The notes under the pieces are model-generated. The model was not told the DNA's origin. It worked only from the letters and a program-made list of their open reading frames with translations, and did not search any database. Below, in pieces: positions 37,414 through 45,182 of a stretch of 64,000 nucleotides of DNA. The DNA lies in the NCBI RefSeq assembly GCF_026626705.1, contig NZ_JAPNKC010000001.1:10378001-10442000 (forward strand), read 5' to 3'. The stretch is from Pyxidicoccus sp. MSG2. GTDB taxonomy: Bacteria; Myxococcota; Myxococcia; Myxococcales; Myxococcaceae. Within the stretch, counting starts at the first letter, position 1, and every line of letters begins with the position of its first letter. The translations under genes and the position numbers were made by a program.

Positions 37414-39528
37414 CTACTCCACGAGCAGGCGCTTCACGGGGGCGGGGTCCACCGCCACCATCAGCGGGCGGGTGAAGTTGCTGAACGAGACCAGCGCCTG
37501 TCCCGGGGCGAGCCGTGACACCCGGTTCCAGAGCCCCTCGTCGATGTTGCCCACGGTGCGCTGCATCCGGGAGATGACGGTGCTGTCGGTGATTTTGTGG
37601 ATGATGAAGTTGTTGAGCAGGCCGAGCACCTCGTTGGGAAGGTGCTGCGGCAGCTGCGTCACGAAGACGAGTCCGAGCCACCGCTTGCGGCCGCGCTTGG
37701 CGATGCGGGCCACCTGCTCGAAGAGCACCGGCATCTGGGAGATGCGGCTGGCGGAGAGGAATTCGTGCGCCTCCTCGATGATGATGAGGACGGGGGTGAC
37801 GGCCTGCTCGTTGTCATTCGCCTTCTGGTAGCGCGCCTCCTGCGTCTCCTGGAGCCCGCGGAGGATGTCGGCGATGACCAGGTTGTTGAGCTGGGGTGAA
37901 TCCGTGTCGGACAGGTCGATGACGGAGACGCGCCCCGGCGTGAGCATGGAGCCGTAGGCCACGCCGGGCACCCGGCCCACGTCGAAGATGTTGAGCCGGC
38001 GCAGCCGGTGGAGCTTGCTGGCCAGCCCCTTCCAGCTCACCGCCAGCCGGCTGCTCTGCTGCATCACCCGTTTCATCACCAGGCCAGGGTCGCTCCGGAA
38101 CTCGCTGTAGAGCGCAAGGATTCTCGGAGGCACTTCGGGCGCCTGTGGCTCGTCGGGGTCGAGCCCTTCGAGGATGGAGCTCTGCTTGCTCTTCGAACGC
38201 GAGCGGCCCTTCGTCTCCCCCTTGCCCTCGTCACTGAGGCTGTAGATGTAGGCATTCACCACATCCAGCACGTGCTGGATGGTCATCCGGGGATAGCCGG
38301 TGGTGTGCTCATCCACGTCGAGCGCCTGCTGCTCCTCCTGTGCCGTTCTCGGGAAGATCTTGAAGTCTTCCAGCAGCAGCTTGGTGACGTCGTACGCCTT
38401 GAGGAACCGCTCCTGCTGCGCGTCCGATATCTCCAGGATTTCGGCCAGTGCGTAGGGCGAGAGGCTGGAGAAGTTCAGCGCGAAGGGGTGCAGGTTCCGG
38501 TGGTGCGGGTTGCGGCTGTCGCGGCCCGTGAGGTGGTGGATGTGCAAATCCCGCACGCCCTGCGGCTTCTGCCCGCGGCGCTTGAGCGCTTCGAGCATGG
38601 CCGCATGGTCCGTGGGCTGGTCCACGTGCGAGTACTCGCCCTCCACGTCGAAGACGATGGTGGCGATGCCCGCCGCCTGGGCGCGGTGGATGAGGGTGGC
38701 GACGGTGGTGGACTTGCCTCCACCCGTCGTTCCGATGATGCCGGTGTGGCGTGGGAGAATCGCCTTGTCTCGCGCATGGAGGCGGGCCTCCATGTTTTCG
38801 TAGCCCACCACGACGCCGAGACACAGGTCTCCGCCCACGCCGAGCACGCGCTCGCTCTCCTGTTCATCCAGGACGAAGACGGGGCTCTGCGGCTGCGGCC
38901 GGAAGCGGGGTGGCTTCAACGTGCCTTCGACTTCCTCGCCGAGCAATTCCACCTCCGCGCGGCCGTGGTAGTCGAACGTGTACGAGAGCTTCTTGCCCTG
39001 TGTCACCACGCCAATGGCCATGGTGGAGTTGGCGGGGACGGCGTTGGGCTCCGCGAATGGGCCGCGCACGACGACGCCGAGGTATGCGCGGCCGTCCTCG
39101 CGGGACTTCACCCGTACCAGCGTCTGCGACGCGAGCAGGTGCAAATCGTCTCGCGTCATCAGGACGGTGATGAGGTTGTCCTGGCTGGACGGGGTGTCGA
39201 AGTGCGTGAAGCCCACGGCCTGCTCCAGCTCTGGAGTGAGCCGGGCAGCCGCCTTCACCTCGTTCCGCAGCGCGTCCATCCTGGCCTGCGCCTCGGGAGG
39301 GGTGGGACGGACGACGTCCTCGCGGGTGCTGGGCGCCACCAGCGGCGCGGGCGTCTTGGCGCCGTTGGACTGGGGCGCACCGGCGGGGCGGAAGCCATTG
39401 CCCGCGGGAGGCGTCTCCGAGCGCTGCGCGTCCCTTCGCGAGCCATTCACCACGTGAAACGGAGACGTCCTGCTGCCATTCAGCCCCTCCATCCCTGGAG
39501 GCCGCGGTCCCTTGCCATCATCGACCAT
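37414..39528 (-). CDS. HerA-like DNA translocase ATPase
   Basis: A 704-residue ATPase of the HerA/FtsK superfamily. About 80 N-terminal residues are Pro/Gly-rich and flexible. A HAS-barrel-like domain (about 120-240) precedes the motor. The motor has GIIGTTGGGKSTTVATLI (Walker A, about 263-280), VFDVEGEYSHVD, IIIEEAHEFLS (Walker B, about 585), and the distal GLVFVTQLPQHLP and NNFIIHKI. Archaeal HerA forms a hexamer that works with NurA nuclease in resecting DNA ends; bacterial pairs occur in repair and phage-defence loci. It is the last gene of a five-gene operon, 16 bases after the NurA-like gene, with GGGGAAGGTG as ribosome-binding site. Confidence 0.9.
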   Translation of the reverse strand: MVDDGKGPRPPGMEGLNGSRTSPFHVVNGSRRDAQRSETPPAGNGFRPAGAPQSNGAKTPAPLVAPSTREDVVRPTPPEAQARMDALRNEVKAAARLTPELEQAVGFTHFDTPSSQDNLITVLMTRDDLHLLASQTLVRVKSREDGRAYLGVVVRGPFAEPNAVPANSTMAIGVVTQGKKLSYTFDYHGRAEVELLGEEVEGTLKPPRFRPQPQSPVFVLDEQESERVLGVGGDLCLGVVVGYENMEARLHARDKAILPRHTGIIGTTGGGKSTTVATLIHRAQAAGIATIVFDVEGEYSHVDQPTDHAAMLEALKRRGQKPQGVRDLHIHHLTGRDSRNPHHRNLHPFALNFSSLSPYALAEILEISDAQQERFLKAYDVTKLLLEDFKIFPRTAQEEQQALDVDEHTTGYPRMTIQHVLDVVNAYIYSLSDEGKGETKGRSRSKSKQSSILEGLDPDEPQAPEVPPRILALYSEFRSDPGLVMKRVMQQSSRLAVSWKGLASKLHRLRRLNIFDVGRVPGVAYGSMLTPGRVSVIDLSDTDSPQLNNLVIADILRGLQETQEARYQKANDNEQAVTPVLIIIEEAHEFLSASRISQMPVLFEQVARIAKRGRKRWLGLVFVTQLPQHLPNEVLGLLNNFIIHKITDSTVISRMQRTVGNIDEGLWNRVSRLAPGQALVSFSNFTRPLMVAVDPAPVKRLLVE

Positions 39529-39544
39529 GATTCACCTTCCCCGG

Positions 39545-40729
39545 CTAGCGGCGCAGCCCGCGCTCGCTGAAGTACTGGAGGTTCGCGCCCGCGTGGGCGT
39601 AGGCGTCCTGGACGAGGCCCTGGAAGCCGTCCTCGCCGAAGGCAGCGCGGCAGGACATCTCCGCGACGTCGAGGAGCATGGGGAAGCCCCGCTCCTGCCG
39701 GAGGACGCTGTCGGCCATGGCCACCCGGACCGCCTCGTGGACGAGCTCCCGGTGCGCGTAGAAGAGACGGGGAGGGGAGTGGTCCGACACGCGGAACAGC
39801 CCCTTCACGACGTGGGGACAGGACTGATGCACGAAGTTCCACGCCAGGCGCTTGCTGCGGTCCCCGTACTGCCAGCCGTCGACGAGGTGCATCCCGTCGC
39901 TCTCCAGCGTCTCCAGCAGGGCGAACTCGCCCGCGTCGAGCGCGAACCCCATCGTCAGGAAGCCCCGGTCCTGCAACGCTCCGGAGACGAAGACGAACTT
40001 CTTGTGCTCGTGGATGAGCCGCTCGAGCAGGCGAACGGACAGTTGCAGCAGGCTCATGTACCCGGAGCCGGTGAGCAGGTCATGGGCGCAGGGGTTGTTC
40101 ATGCCCATGCGCCATTCCGCCGAGGACTTGTTCAGCAGCGCGGCCCGCTCCGCGTAGGCGCGGATGCCGCGGCGGGCCAGCCGGGACTGGGAGTCATGCC
40201 GGTCCCTGAAGCGGTTCTGCCGCATGTCGATGTAGTCCATCGCCTCCCGCAGCCCATCCCCGCCGCGCTGGGCCACCTCCTTGCGGAAGAGACGCTGCGA
40301 AAAGGCGCCAGAAGTGCCGCCGTAGCCGACGACGGCCACGCCAATCTGGGAGATGCCGATGGGGATGCTGTCGTGCGAAGCCGACGAGCCGGCCACGGCG
40401 TCCACGCGGCCCTGGAAGAGCAGCCGCTCGTGGACGAGGCTCAGCTCCTCGGGCGTGACGCGGTAGACGCCGGCCTCGGGGAAGGCGCGGTTGCGCCCGG
40501 GCAGCCGCGGAAACACCTCGCTGCGGACGAGCCCTCGCAGCCGGTCCTCCTTCTTCACCGCGCCGGCAATCTCCCGCCGGAAGCGCTCCATCACGCGGTC
40601 CAGGTCGAGCCCCGTGGACCACTGGTCGAGGTCGAGCGTGGAGACCAGTTCCTCGCCGAAGGCCTCGCGGTAGTCCTCGTCTCCGAACAGCTCCTCTTCG
40701 CCTTCGTCTGGCGGAACCCCTCCCGACAT
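39545..40729 (-). CDS. NurA-like DNA-end nuclease
   Basis: A 394-residue NurA-domain protein. The N-terminal catalytic strand reads GRVDAVAGSSASH (about 108-120), where NurA normally has a DGS-type motif. A GISQIGVAVVGYGG strand follows, and near the end comes ERGFPMLLDVAEMSCRAAFG, matching the GYP...E/A helix of NurA. Length fits the family. NurA acts with a HerA hexamer as a Mn-dependent 5'-3' nuclease, and the HerA gene lies 16 bases downstream. ATG at 40729 has GGAGG six bases upstream; an upstream GTG at 40735 overlaps the preceding stop but is badly spaced. NurA assignment is supported by context as much as by sequence. Confidence 0.75.
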   Translation of the reverse strand: MSGGVPPDEGEEELFGDEDYREAFGEELVSTLDLDQWSTGLDLDRVMERFRREIAGAVKKEDRLRGLVRSEVFPRLPGRNRAFPEAGVYRVTPEELSLVHERLLFQGRVDAVAGSSASHDSIPIGISQIGVAVVGYGGTSGAFSQRLFRKEVAQRGGDGLREAMDYIDMRQNRFRDRHDSQSRLARRGIRAYAERAALLNKSSAEWRMGMNNPCAHDLLTGSGYMSLLQLSVRLLERLIHEHKKFVFVSGALQDRGFLTMGFALDAGEFALLETLESDGMHLVDGWQYGDRSKRLAWNFVHQSCPHVVKGLFRVSDHSPPRLFYAHRELVHEAVRVAMADSVLRQERGFPMLLDVAEMSCRAAFGEDGFQGLVQDAYAHAGANLQYFSERGLRR

Positions 40730-40731
40730 GT

Positions 40732-41460
40732 TCACCCTCCGTCCAATCCAAGGAAGCTCTGGCTGGAGAAACGCGGCATGCGCAGGTGGCGGCGCAGCGA
40801 CGCGACGTACGTCCGGGCCACCTTTCCAGGAAGGCCGAAGCGGAACTGCGCGCGCTCGGCGGCCTCCGTCTCGGACGCGCCCTCCAGCAGGGGACGCACG
40901 AGCGCCGCCGGAGCCAGCAACTCCAGCGCGAGCTGGTCTGCGCGCCGCTCCGAAGTCGCGACCTCGCCATTGGGGTAGTAGCCGGAGGCACTGCGGCGGA
41001 TGAGATTCGAACGGGGCTTCAAGGACACCCGCTCGAACAGTGCCGTCACCACCTCTTCGTGAGTCGGCTCGCGCTCCCCGTCGAGCACCGCGAGGATGGT
41101 CTCTCCAAGGACATGCACGGCGCGCCGGCGCGGGAGCAGGTGCTCGAGCACGAAGTGCGACGCTTCATGGGCCAGGGTGAATCGCTGCTCGGCGGAGTCC
41201 TTCTTGCTGTCGTGGAAGAGGATGCCCTTGTCCACGTCCCAAACCATGCAGCCATGGACGTCACGGGGGAACTCCTCCGGCCGGCGAGGCCTGCCCCGCT
41301 GTTGCATCCATTGACTCATGCTCTCGGGCGTCGGGCGCTCCATCGGCACCACGGTGATGGGGAGTCGCAGCTGAATCTCCAACGCCATGTTCCGGGGGAA
41401 GCTGGGAGGCGCCCTCGTGCCGAACACCGCGGCGGCTTCCTCCATCCAGCGTGCCGTCAT
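40732..41460 (-). CDS. ImmA/IrrE-type zinc metalloprotease
   Basis: A 242-residue protein with the COG2856 (ImmA/IrrE) signature: FTLAHEASHFVLEHLL holds the zinc site HEASH near 140, and SERRADQLALELLAP supplies the downstream acidic ligand. ImmA in ICEBs1 and IrrE/PprI in Deinococcus cleave an HTH repressor after DNA damage, releasing repair or transfer genes. Here the gene starts inside the stop codon of a small HTH protein (ATGA overlap at 41457-41460), the classic protease/repressor arrangement. NurA and HerA genes follow. The logical inference is damage- or infection-triggered control of this operon. Confidence 0.85.
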   Translation of the reverse strand: MTARWMEEAAAVFGTRAPPSFPRNMALEIQLRLPITVVPMERPTPESMSQWMQQRGRPRRPEEFPRDVHGCMVWDVDKGILFHDSKKDSAEQRFTLAHEASHFVLEHLLPRRRAVHVLGETILAVLDGEREPTHEEVVTALFERVSLKPRSNLIRRSASGYYPNGEVATSERRADQLALELLAPAALVRPLLEGASETEAAERAQFRFGLPGKVARTYVASLRRHLRMPRFSSQSFLGLDGG

Positions 41461-41834
41461 GAGCCCGTCTCTTCGTCCTCGGAGTCGTCCCTCGCCGCCA
41501 CTCGCATCGCGGGCCGCTCCCCCTCTGGCACATCCCTCGCCCGCTGGGCGATGGCACCCATCACCTCGACCCGCCGGATCACCTGGACGAGCGGCAGCAA
41601 TTCCACGGAGAAGCGCGTGGCGATGGCGGTGGCCTGCTCTTCGAAGCGTGATTCCTCGGGACGGCGGCACAGGGCCATCCAGTGCAACACGTCCTGCGAG
41701 CAGCCCAGCTCCCTCGCGAGCGCCTCCTCGGAGTGGCCTTCGAGCTGCCGGTACTGCTCGAAGACATGGCCCATCATTCCGGGCTCGGCCTGGCTCCGCT
41801 GGGCCGCCCGCGCCAGCCATTCAGGGGTCGACAT
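41457..41834 (-). CDS. Small HTH protein, candidate repressor and protease substrate
   Basis: A 125-residue protein. A helix-turn-helix is visible at about 33-58 (GHSEEALARELGCSQDVLHW, then MALCRRP), followed by a basic/hydrophobic helix FSVELLPLVQVIRRVE and an acidic tail. It overlaps the upstream sigma-like gene by 14 bases and the downstream ImmA/IrrE gene by 4 bases. A full-length paralog lies at 42702-43067, sharing the opening MSTP.WL and CRRPE, FSVELLPLVQV and RRVEV. By analogy with ImmR/DdrO it could be the repressor cleaved by the protease, although it is shorter and of a distinct HTH type. Function inferred from context. Confidence 0.75.
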   Translation of the reverse strand: MSTPEWLARAAQRSQAEPGMMGHVFEQYRQLEGHSEEALARELGCSQDVLHWMALCRRPEESRFEEQATAIATRFSVELLPLVQVIRRVEVMGAIAQRARDVPEGERPAMRVAARDDSEDEETGS

Positions 41835-42426
41835 CGGCCCACTCCTCCCCGGTCCGCGCCAGGGTCTTCTTGAAGCGGTCCCAGTGTCGCTTCACCGCCT
41901 GGCGAAGCTCCGCCTCCGGCATCGGGGGCAGCCCCAGGGCCTCGCCCACGGCACGCGTGGAGCCCTCACCCTCCAGATAGAGCCGGAGCAGGGTGAGGTC
42001 CCTCTGCGAGAGCGATTTCTTCTCGAGCCGTTCCATGGTTTCGCGAGCCTCCACGGATGTCTCCATGACTTCCTTCGGAGACCTCGCCCCGAGTTCGACA
42101 GCGACCCCGAATTTCTGCTCCCGGCGCTCGCGCGACTCGCGGGAGCGGCGCCGGTCCGCCAGCCTCTTCCTGGCGGCCTCGGTGAGGTAGCTGCGCAGGC
42201 GTCCCTTTCCAGGAATGAACCGCTTCGGGTCCTCCGTATAGGCGAAGAGGACGTCGATGATGGAGTCATAGACCTCGTCGCGCTGGAGCCCCGTCAGCCG
42301 GCTGCCGCCGAGCATCGCGAGGATGGGGTCCATGAAGGCTTTCATGACGTCACTGGAGGCCACCGGGTCGCCGCTCAGGAGGCGCTCGTGCAGCGCTTCC
42401 TCCTCCGACTGTGATGGAAAGCTCAT
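41821..42426 (-). CDS. Sigma-70-family-like RNA polymerase sigma factor
   Basis: A 201-residue protein with an ECF/sigma-70-like layout. Region 2-like residues lie at about 45-95 (DEVYDSIIDVLFAYTEDP, then GKGRLRSYLTEAARKRLADR). Region 4-like HTH lies at about 140-190 (LSQRDLTLLRLYLEGEG, then STRAVGEALGLPPM and AVKRHWDRFKKTL). I start at 42426 because GAGGTG is seven bases upstream. It is the first gene of the operon, overlapping the HTH gene by 14 bases. A specialised sigma factor encoded with a repressor and an ImmA-type protease suggests a self-amplifying switch. It is diverged, so DNA-binding but non-sigma function is possible. Confidence 0.7.
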   Translation of the reverse strand: MSFPSQSEEEALHERLLSGDPVASSDVMKAFMDPILAMLGGSRLTGLQRDEVYDSIIDVLFAYTEDPKRFIPGKGRLRSYLTEAARKRLADRRRSRESRERREQKFGVAVELGARSPKEVMETSVEARETMERLEKKSLSQRDLTLLRLYLEGEGSTRAVGEALGLPPMPEAELRQAVKRHWDRFKKTLARTGEEWADVDP

Positions 42427-42701
42427 CCCCACACCTCGCCGGGACTCTCCCGCCCGCATCGGTTTCGTCGCATCTCGTCTGCTCCTTCGGTACCGACCAG
42501 TGGAGTTCGACGCGGGGGCCCCCGCATGATCATGCAAGAGGTTGATCTTCGCAGTCCAGCCTGTCCTTACCTCTCAGGGGGTATGTCAATTCCGCCTCAC
42601 TCTGGGTTGTAAGCGATCCCCCACCGTCTGGAATGACAGGGCGGCCTACCTCCCGGGAGACGAGACATCCTGTTCGGCAGGACACAGTCTCGCAGGTTGT
42701 G
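42427..42701. promoter_or_regulatory. Control region of the sigma-HTH-ImmA-NurA-HerA operon
   Basis: 275 non-coding bases upstream of the sigma-like gene and downstream of the second HTH gene. A perfect 12-base palindrome, GCATGATCATGC, lies at 42524-42535, about 100 bases before the start codon. It is a candidate operator for one of the two HTH proteins. On the minus strand a TTGACA is present further upstream, but no convincing -10 follows at normal spacing. Confidence 0.4.
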
Positions 42702-43067
42702 TCAGTGAATCTCGTCGTCTCCAGTGCTGTCCCTGGCTGCCATCTGCATGCCGCTGATCGCAGCGGAGTCATGCCGTGCCGACAGCGCATCCAGGACTTC
42801 CACGCGCCGGAGCACCTGGACGAGGGGCAGCAACTCCACCGAGAAGCGCTCGGCGATGGCGGAGGCCTGTTCGGTGAAGGACTTCCCCTCTGGACGGCGG
42901 CACAGTGACAACCATTGAAGCCCTTCCAGGGTGCAGTGGAGCTCGGCCGCGAGCGTCTCTTCAGAGCAGCCCTCGAGCTGGAGGTATCGCGCGAAGGCGT
43001 ACCCGAGCATCCAGGCCTCTCCATGGCTGCGTCGCACCGCGGCTCCGAGCCAGGCGGGAGTCGACAT
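42702..43067 (-). CDS. Small HTH protein, paralog of the operon's HTH gene
   Basis: A 121-residue protein clearly homologous along its length to the product of 41457-41834. They share MSTP.WL, the HTH (CSEETLAAELHCTLEGLQW here), LCRRPE, FSVELLPLVQVLRRVEVLDA, and an acidic tail. AAGGAGG six bases before the ATG makes translation likely. It lacks its own downstream protease and nuclease genes; 275 bases separate it from the sigma-like gene. The pair probably arose by local duplication. It may be a second regulator of the operon or an antagonist of its paralog. Confidence 0.72.
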   Translation of the reverse strand: MSTPAWLGAAVRRSHGEAWMLGYAFARYLQLEGCSEETLAAELHCTLEGLQWLSLCRRPEGKSFTEQASAIAERFSVELLPLVQVLRRVEVLDALSARHDSAAISGMQMAARDSTGDDEIH

Positions 43068-43084
43068 CGGAATCCTCCTTTGTG

Positions 43085-43157
43085 CGTATTTCCATGGATT
43101 GCCCATGGCCTCTTTCGGAGACACCGGGCGGAGTTCGACAAACGCTCCGACGTCGCG
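43085..43157 (-). pseudogene. Remnant of a second sigma-factor gene copy
   Basis: In the frame just upstream of the second HTH gene, the minus strand reads VGAFVELRPVSPKEAMGNP. This lines up with VAVELGARSPKEVMETS of the intact sigma-like protein, and the bases TTCGGAGAC and GAGTTCGACA are shared. Only about 20 codons are recognisable and the rest of the gene is gone. It suggests that the sigma-HTH pair was duplicated and the second sigma copy decayed. Short similarity, moderate confidence. Confidence 0.45.
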
Positions 43158-43260
43158 GTTGACGTGGAATGGAAAGATGCGTGGCTCGCACTTCGGGTTT
43201 CCGCGACGAAGGAATGGGTCAAGACGGCGCAACGCCGGACTGCTTCCGAGAGGGGACCCC

Positions 43261-44067
43261 ATGACATCCATGCACTGCCGTGTCGCCACCACCCAGCGCG
43301 AGCTCGATGACGCGCTGCGCGTCCGCTGGGCCGTCTTTGGCGGAGAGCTGCGTTTGATTTCCGGGAAGGTGCCGCCGTCCCGGCGCGAGGTGGGCTGTTT
43401 CGACACGTTGGACACGACGATGCACCTGGTCGTCTACGCGGACCGCGAGCCGGTGGCGACGGCGCGGCTGCTGCTGCCGAACCCGGAGGTGGCGCACGAC
43501 ACCGGGGGACGGCTGGGCCTCGAGCTGGAGCAGCGACTGGACCTGTCGGGTGTCGTGGGGCCGAGCCGGCTGTTCGCGGAGACGGCGCGCTTCTGCGTGC
43601 TCGAACGGTGGCGGCACTCGGAGGCGGTGGCGCGGCTGCACGCGGGCATCTACGAGGAGAGCCGGAGGCGCGGGGTGACGCACTGGATTGCGGCGGCGAA
43701 CCTGGACACGGACTCGGAGGAGGACGCGCGCCTCGTGTACCAGGTGGCGGCGCACCGGGGCTGGCTGAGCCCGCGCTGGAAGGTGAAGGTGTCCGTGCCA
43801 GGGGAGCCACCCGCCATTCCAAGTGACCCGCTGTACACACCCCAGGAGCGGGCGCGCGCGAGGCAGGGGCAGTTGGACGGGCTGCGAATGCCTCGGGCGC
43901 CCTCGCTGTTCGCGAGGAAGATGGGGGCGAGGTTCGTCTCCGAGGCCATCTACGAGGCGGGCTTCCGCCGCTTCACCCTGCCGCTGATTGCCGCGCTGGA
44001 TGAGATTCCGGCGAGCACCCTGGCGCGGTTCGAGGCGCTGGACTCCCGCGCCTCCCACGCCGCCTGA
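43261..44067 (+). CDS. GNAT-fold acyltransferase, autoinducer-synthase/PEP-CTERM-type
   Basis: A 268-residue protein. Residues 1-190 follow the acyl-homoserine-lactone-synthase-like GNAT pattern: ALRVRWAVFGGELRL near the start, DTTMHLVVYADREPVATARL, and LFAETARFCVLERWRHSEAV, the strand/helix carrying the ERF-like motif. It therefore probably transfers an acyl chain from ACP or CoA, but I see no evidence for true AHL synthesis and no LuxR partner. A helical tail of about 80 residues is lineage-specific. GAGGGG lies six bases before the ATG at 43261. Divergent from the second HTH gene. Confidence 0.7.
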   Translation: MTSMHCRVATTQRELDDALRVRWAVFGGELRLISGKVPPSRREVGCFDTLDTTMHLVVYADREPVATARLLLPNPEVAHDTGGRLGLELEQRLDLSGVVGPSRLFAETARFCVLERWRHSEAVARLHAGIYEESRRRGVTHWIAAANLDTDSEEDARLVYQVAAHRGWLSPRWKVKVSVPGEPPAIPSDPLYTPQERARARQGQLDGLRMPRAPSLFARKMGARFVSEAIYEAGFRRFTLPLIAALDEIPASTLARFEALDSRASHAA

Positions 44068-44399
44068 AGCCAGCCGCGCTTCGACACCCGGCGGCGTGAG
44101 GACGCCTGGGAGTAGGGGGAGACCATACCTCCAGGGAGGTAGAGACAACTCGGTACCCGGAGTCCATCCTCCCGTTCGAACAGTTGCACCGGCTGTGGAG
44201 GACGCGCCGCGCGGTTCATCACCCAGGTCCAGCTCGAGGGAGGGCGCCGTCACGGGCCCGAGCACCTGGGTGGCGTAGCGCCGGTACAGACGAGGGGTGC
44301 GACTGCTGGGCGCCGCGAGTGGGTCTGGAACTACGAAGGGGCCAGACCCGCTCGTGGCCGCTCAGGTGGGCTTGAGGAAGCGGGCGTCCTGGTAGGCCC
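44068..44399. other. Intergenic region with a possible gene tail
   Basis: 332 bases with no intact gene. The minus strand at 44362-44400 reads WAYQDARFLKPT and a TGA stop, which looks like a genuine C-terminus. Its upstream part would lie inside the DUF6602 gene, so it may be the cut end of a gene displaced when that cassette inserted. No -10/-35 pair for the cassette is convincing. Confidence 0.3.
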
Positions 44400-45140
44400 A
44401 TGGAGCAACATCGTCAAGTGAGCACCTGGTCCCTCAAGCAGATTCTTGCGAGCCTTCATGACGACATCCAGCAGCGGCTGTCGATTGCTCGCCGGTCGTT
44501 CCATCACCCTGGAACCAAGGGTGACGCCAGCGAGCGTGTCTGGCTGGAGCTGCTGCAAACCTACTTGTCCCAGCGATACCAGGCCACTACCGCACACGTG
44601 GTGGACAGCGATGGCCGCTTCAGCGACCAGATCGACGTTGTTGTCTTTGATCGGCAGTACTCGCCGTTCATCTTCAACTTTGAGGGCCAGACAATCCTTC
44701 CGGCGGAGAGCGTATACGCCGTCTTCGAGGCGAAGCAGTCCATCAACGCCACGCAGGTTGCATATGCGAGGCAGAAGGTCGCGAGCGTTCGGCAACTGAA
44801 GCGGACGAGCCTCCCCATCCCCCATGCGGGTGGAACGTATCCTCCGAAGTCCTTGCAGCCCATCTTGGGCGGCTTACTGACGCTGGAGAGCGAGTGGACC
44901 CCACCCCTCGGCGATGCTCTCCTTGAGGCTCTTGCCACAGGAGACGCGGCCGGCCATCTCGATATCGGCTGTGTCGCCGCTCATGGGCTCTACTTCCTTG
45001 GCCAGAATGGTTCGTATGTCGTCACGGAGAAGGGTAAGCCTGCGACAGCGTTTCTGCTGGAGCTGATTGCTCGTCTTCAAACGATGGCGACCGTCCCGAT
45101 GATTGATGTTCGGGCCTACGCGCGCTGGCTCGCGGACTGA
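44400..45140 (+). CDS. DUF6602 protein, nuclease-like candidate effector
   Basis: A 246-residue protein that I assign to the DUF6602 group. A restriction-endonuclease-like core is visible: SDQIDVVVFDRQYS (Asp76, Asp79) followed by SVYAVFEAKQSI (Glu110, Lys112), a D...ExK arrangement. The first 70 residues are helical, with a conserved-looking GDASERVWLELL. It lies 42 bases upstream of a CD-NTase-like gene on the same strand, in a lower-GC patch, so I infer a two-gene defence unit in which this is the effector nuclease. The start could also be the GTG six codons downstream. Confidence 0.7.
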   Translation: MEQHRQVSTWSLKQILASLHDDIQQRLSIARRSFHHPGTKGDASERVWLELLQTYLSQRYQATTAHVVDSDGRFSDQIDVVVFDRQYSPFIFNFEGQTILPAESVYAVFEAKQSINATQVAYARQKVASVRQLKRTSLPIPHAGGTYPPKSLQPILGGLLTLESEWTPPLGDALLEALATGDAAGHLDIGCVAAHGLYFLGQNGSYVVTEKGKPATAFLLELIARLQTMATVPMIDVRAYARWLAD

Positions 45141-45182
45141 GTTGGCGCAGGCCGTGCCGACGTAGATGATACGGAGCAGAGT

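Noticed and set aside
43261..44067. LuxI-type quorum-sensing synthase
   Set aside because: Only the GNAT fold pattern is shared; no LuxR partner and the motif spacing is not diagnostic.
44068..44300. Open frame on the minus strand (GPVTAPSLELDLGDEPRG region)
   Set aside because: Looks partly protein-like, but has no start, no ribosome-binding site and no family I recognise.
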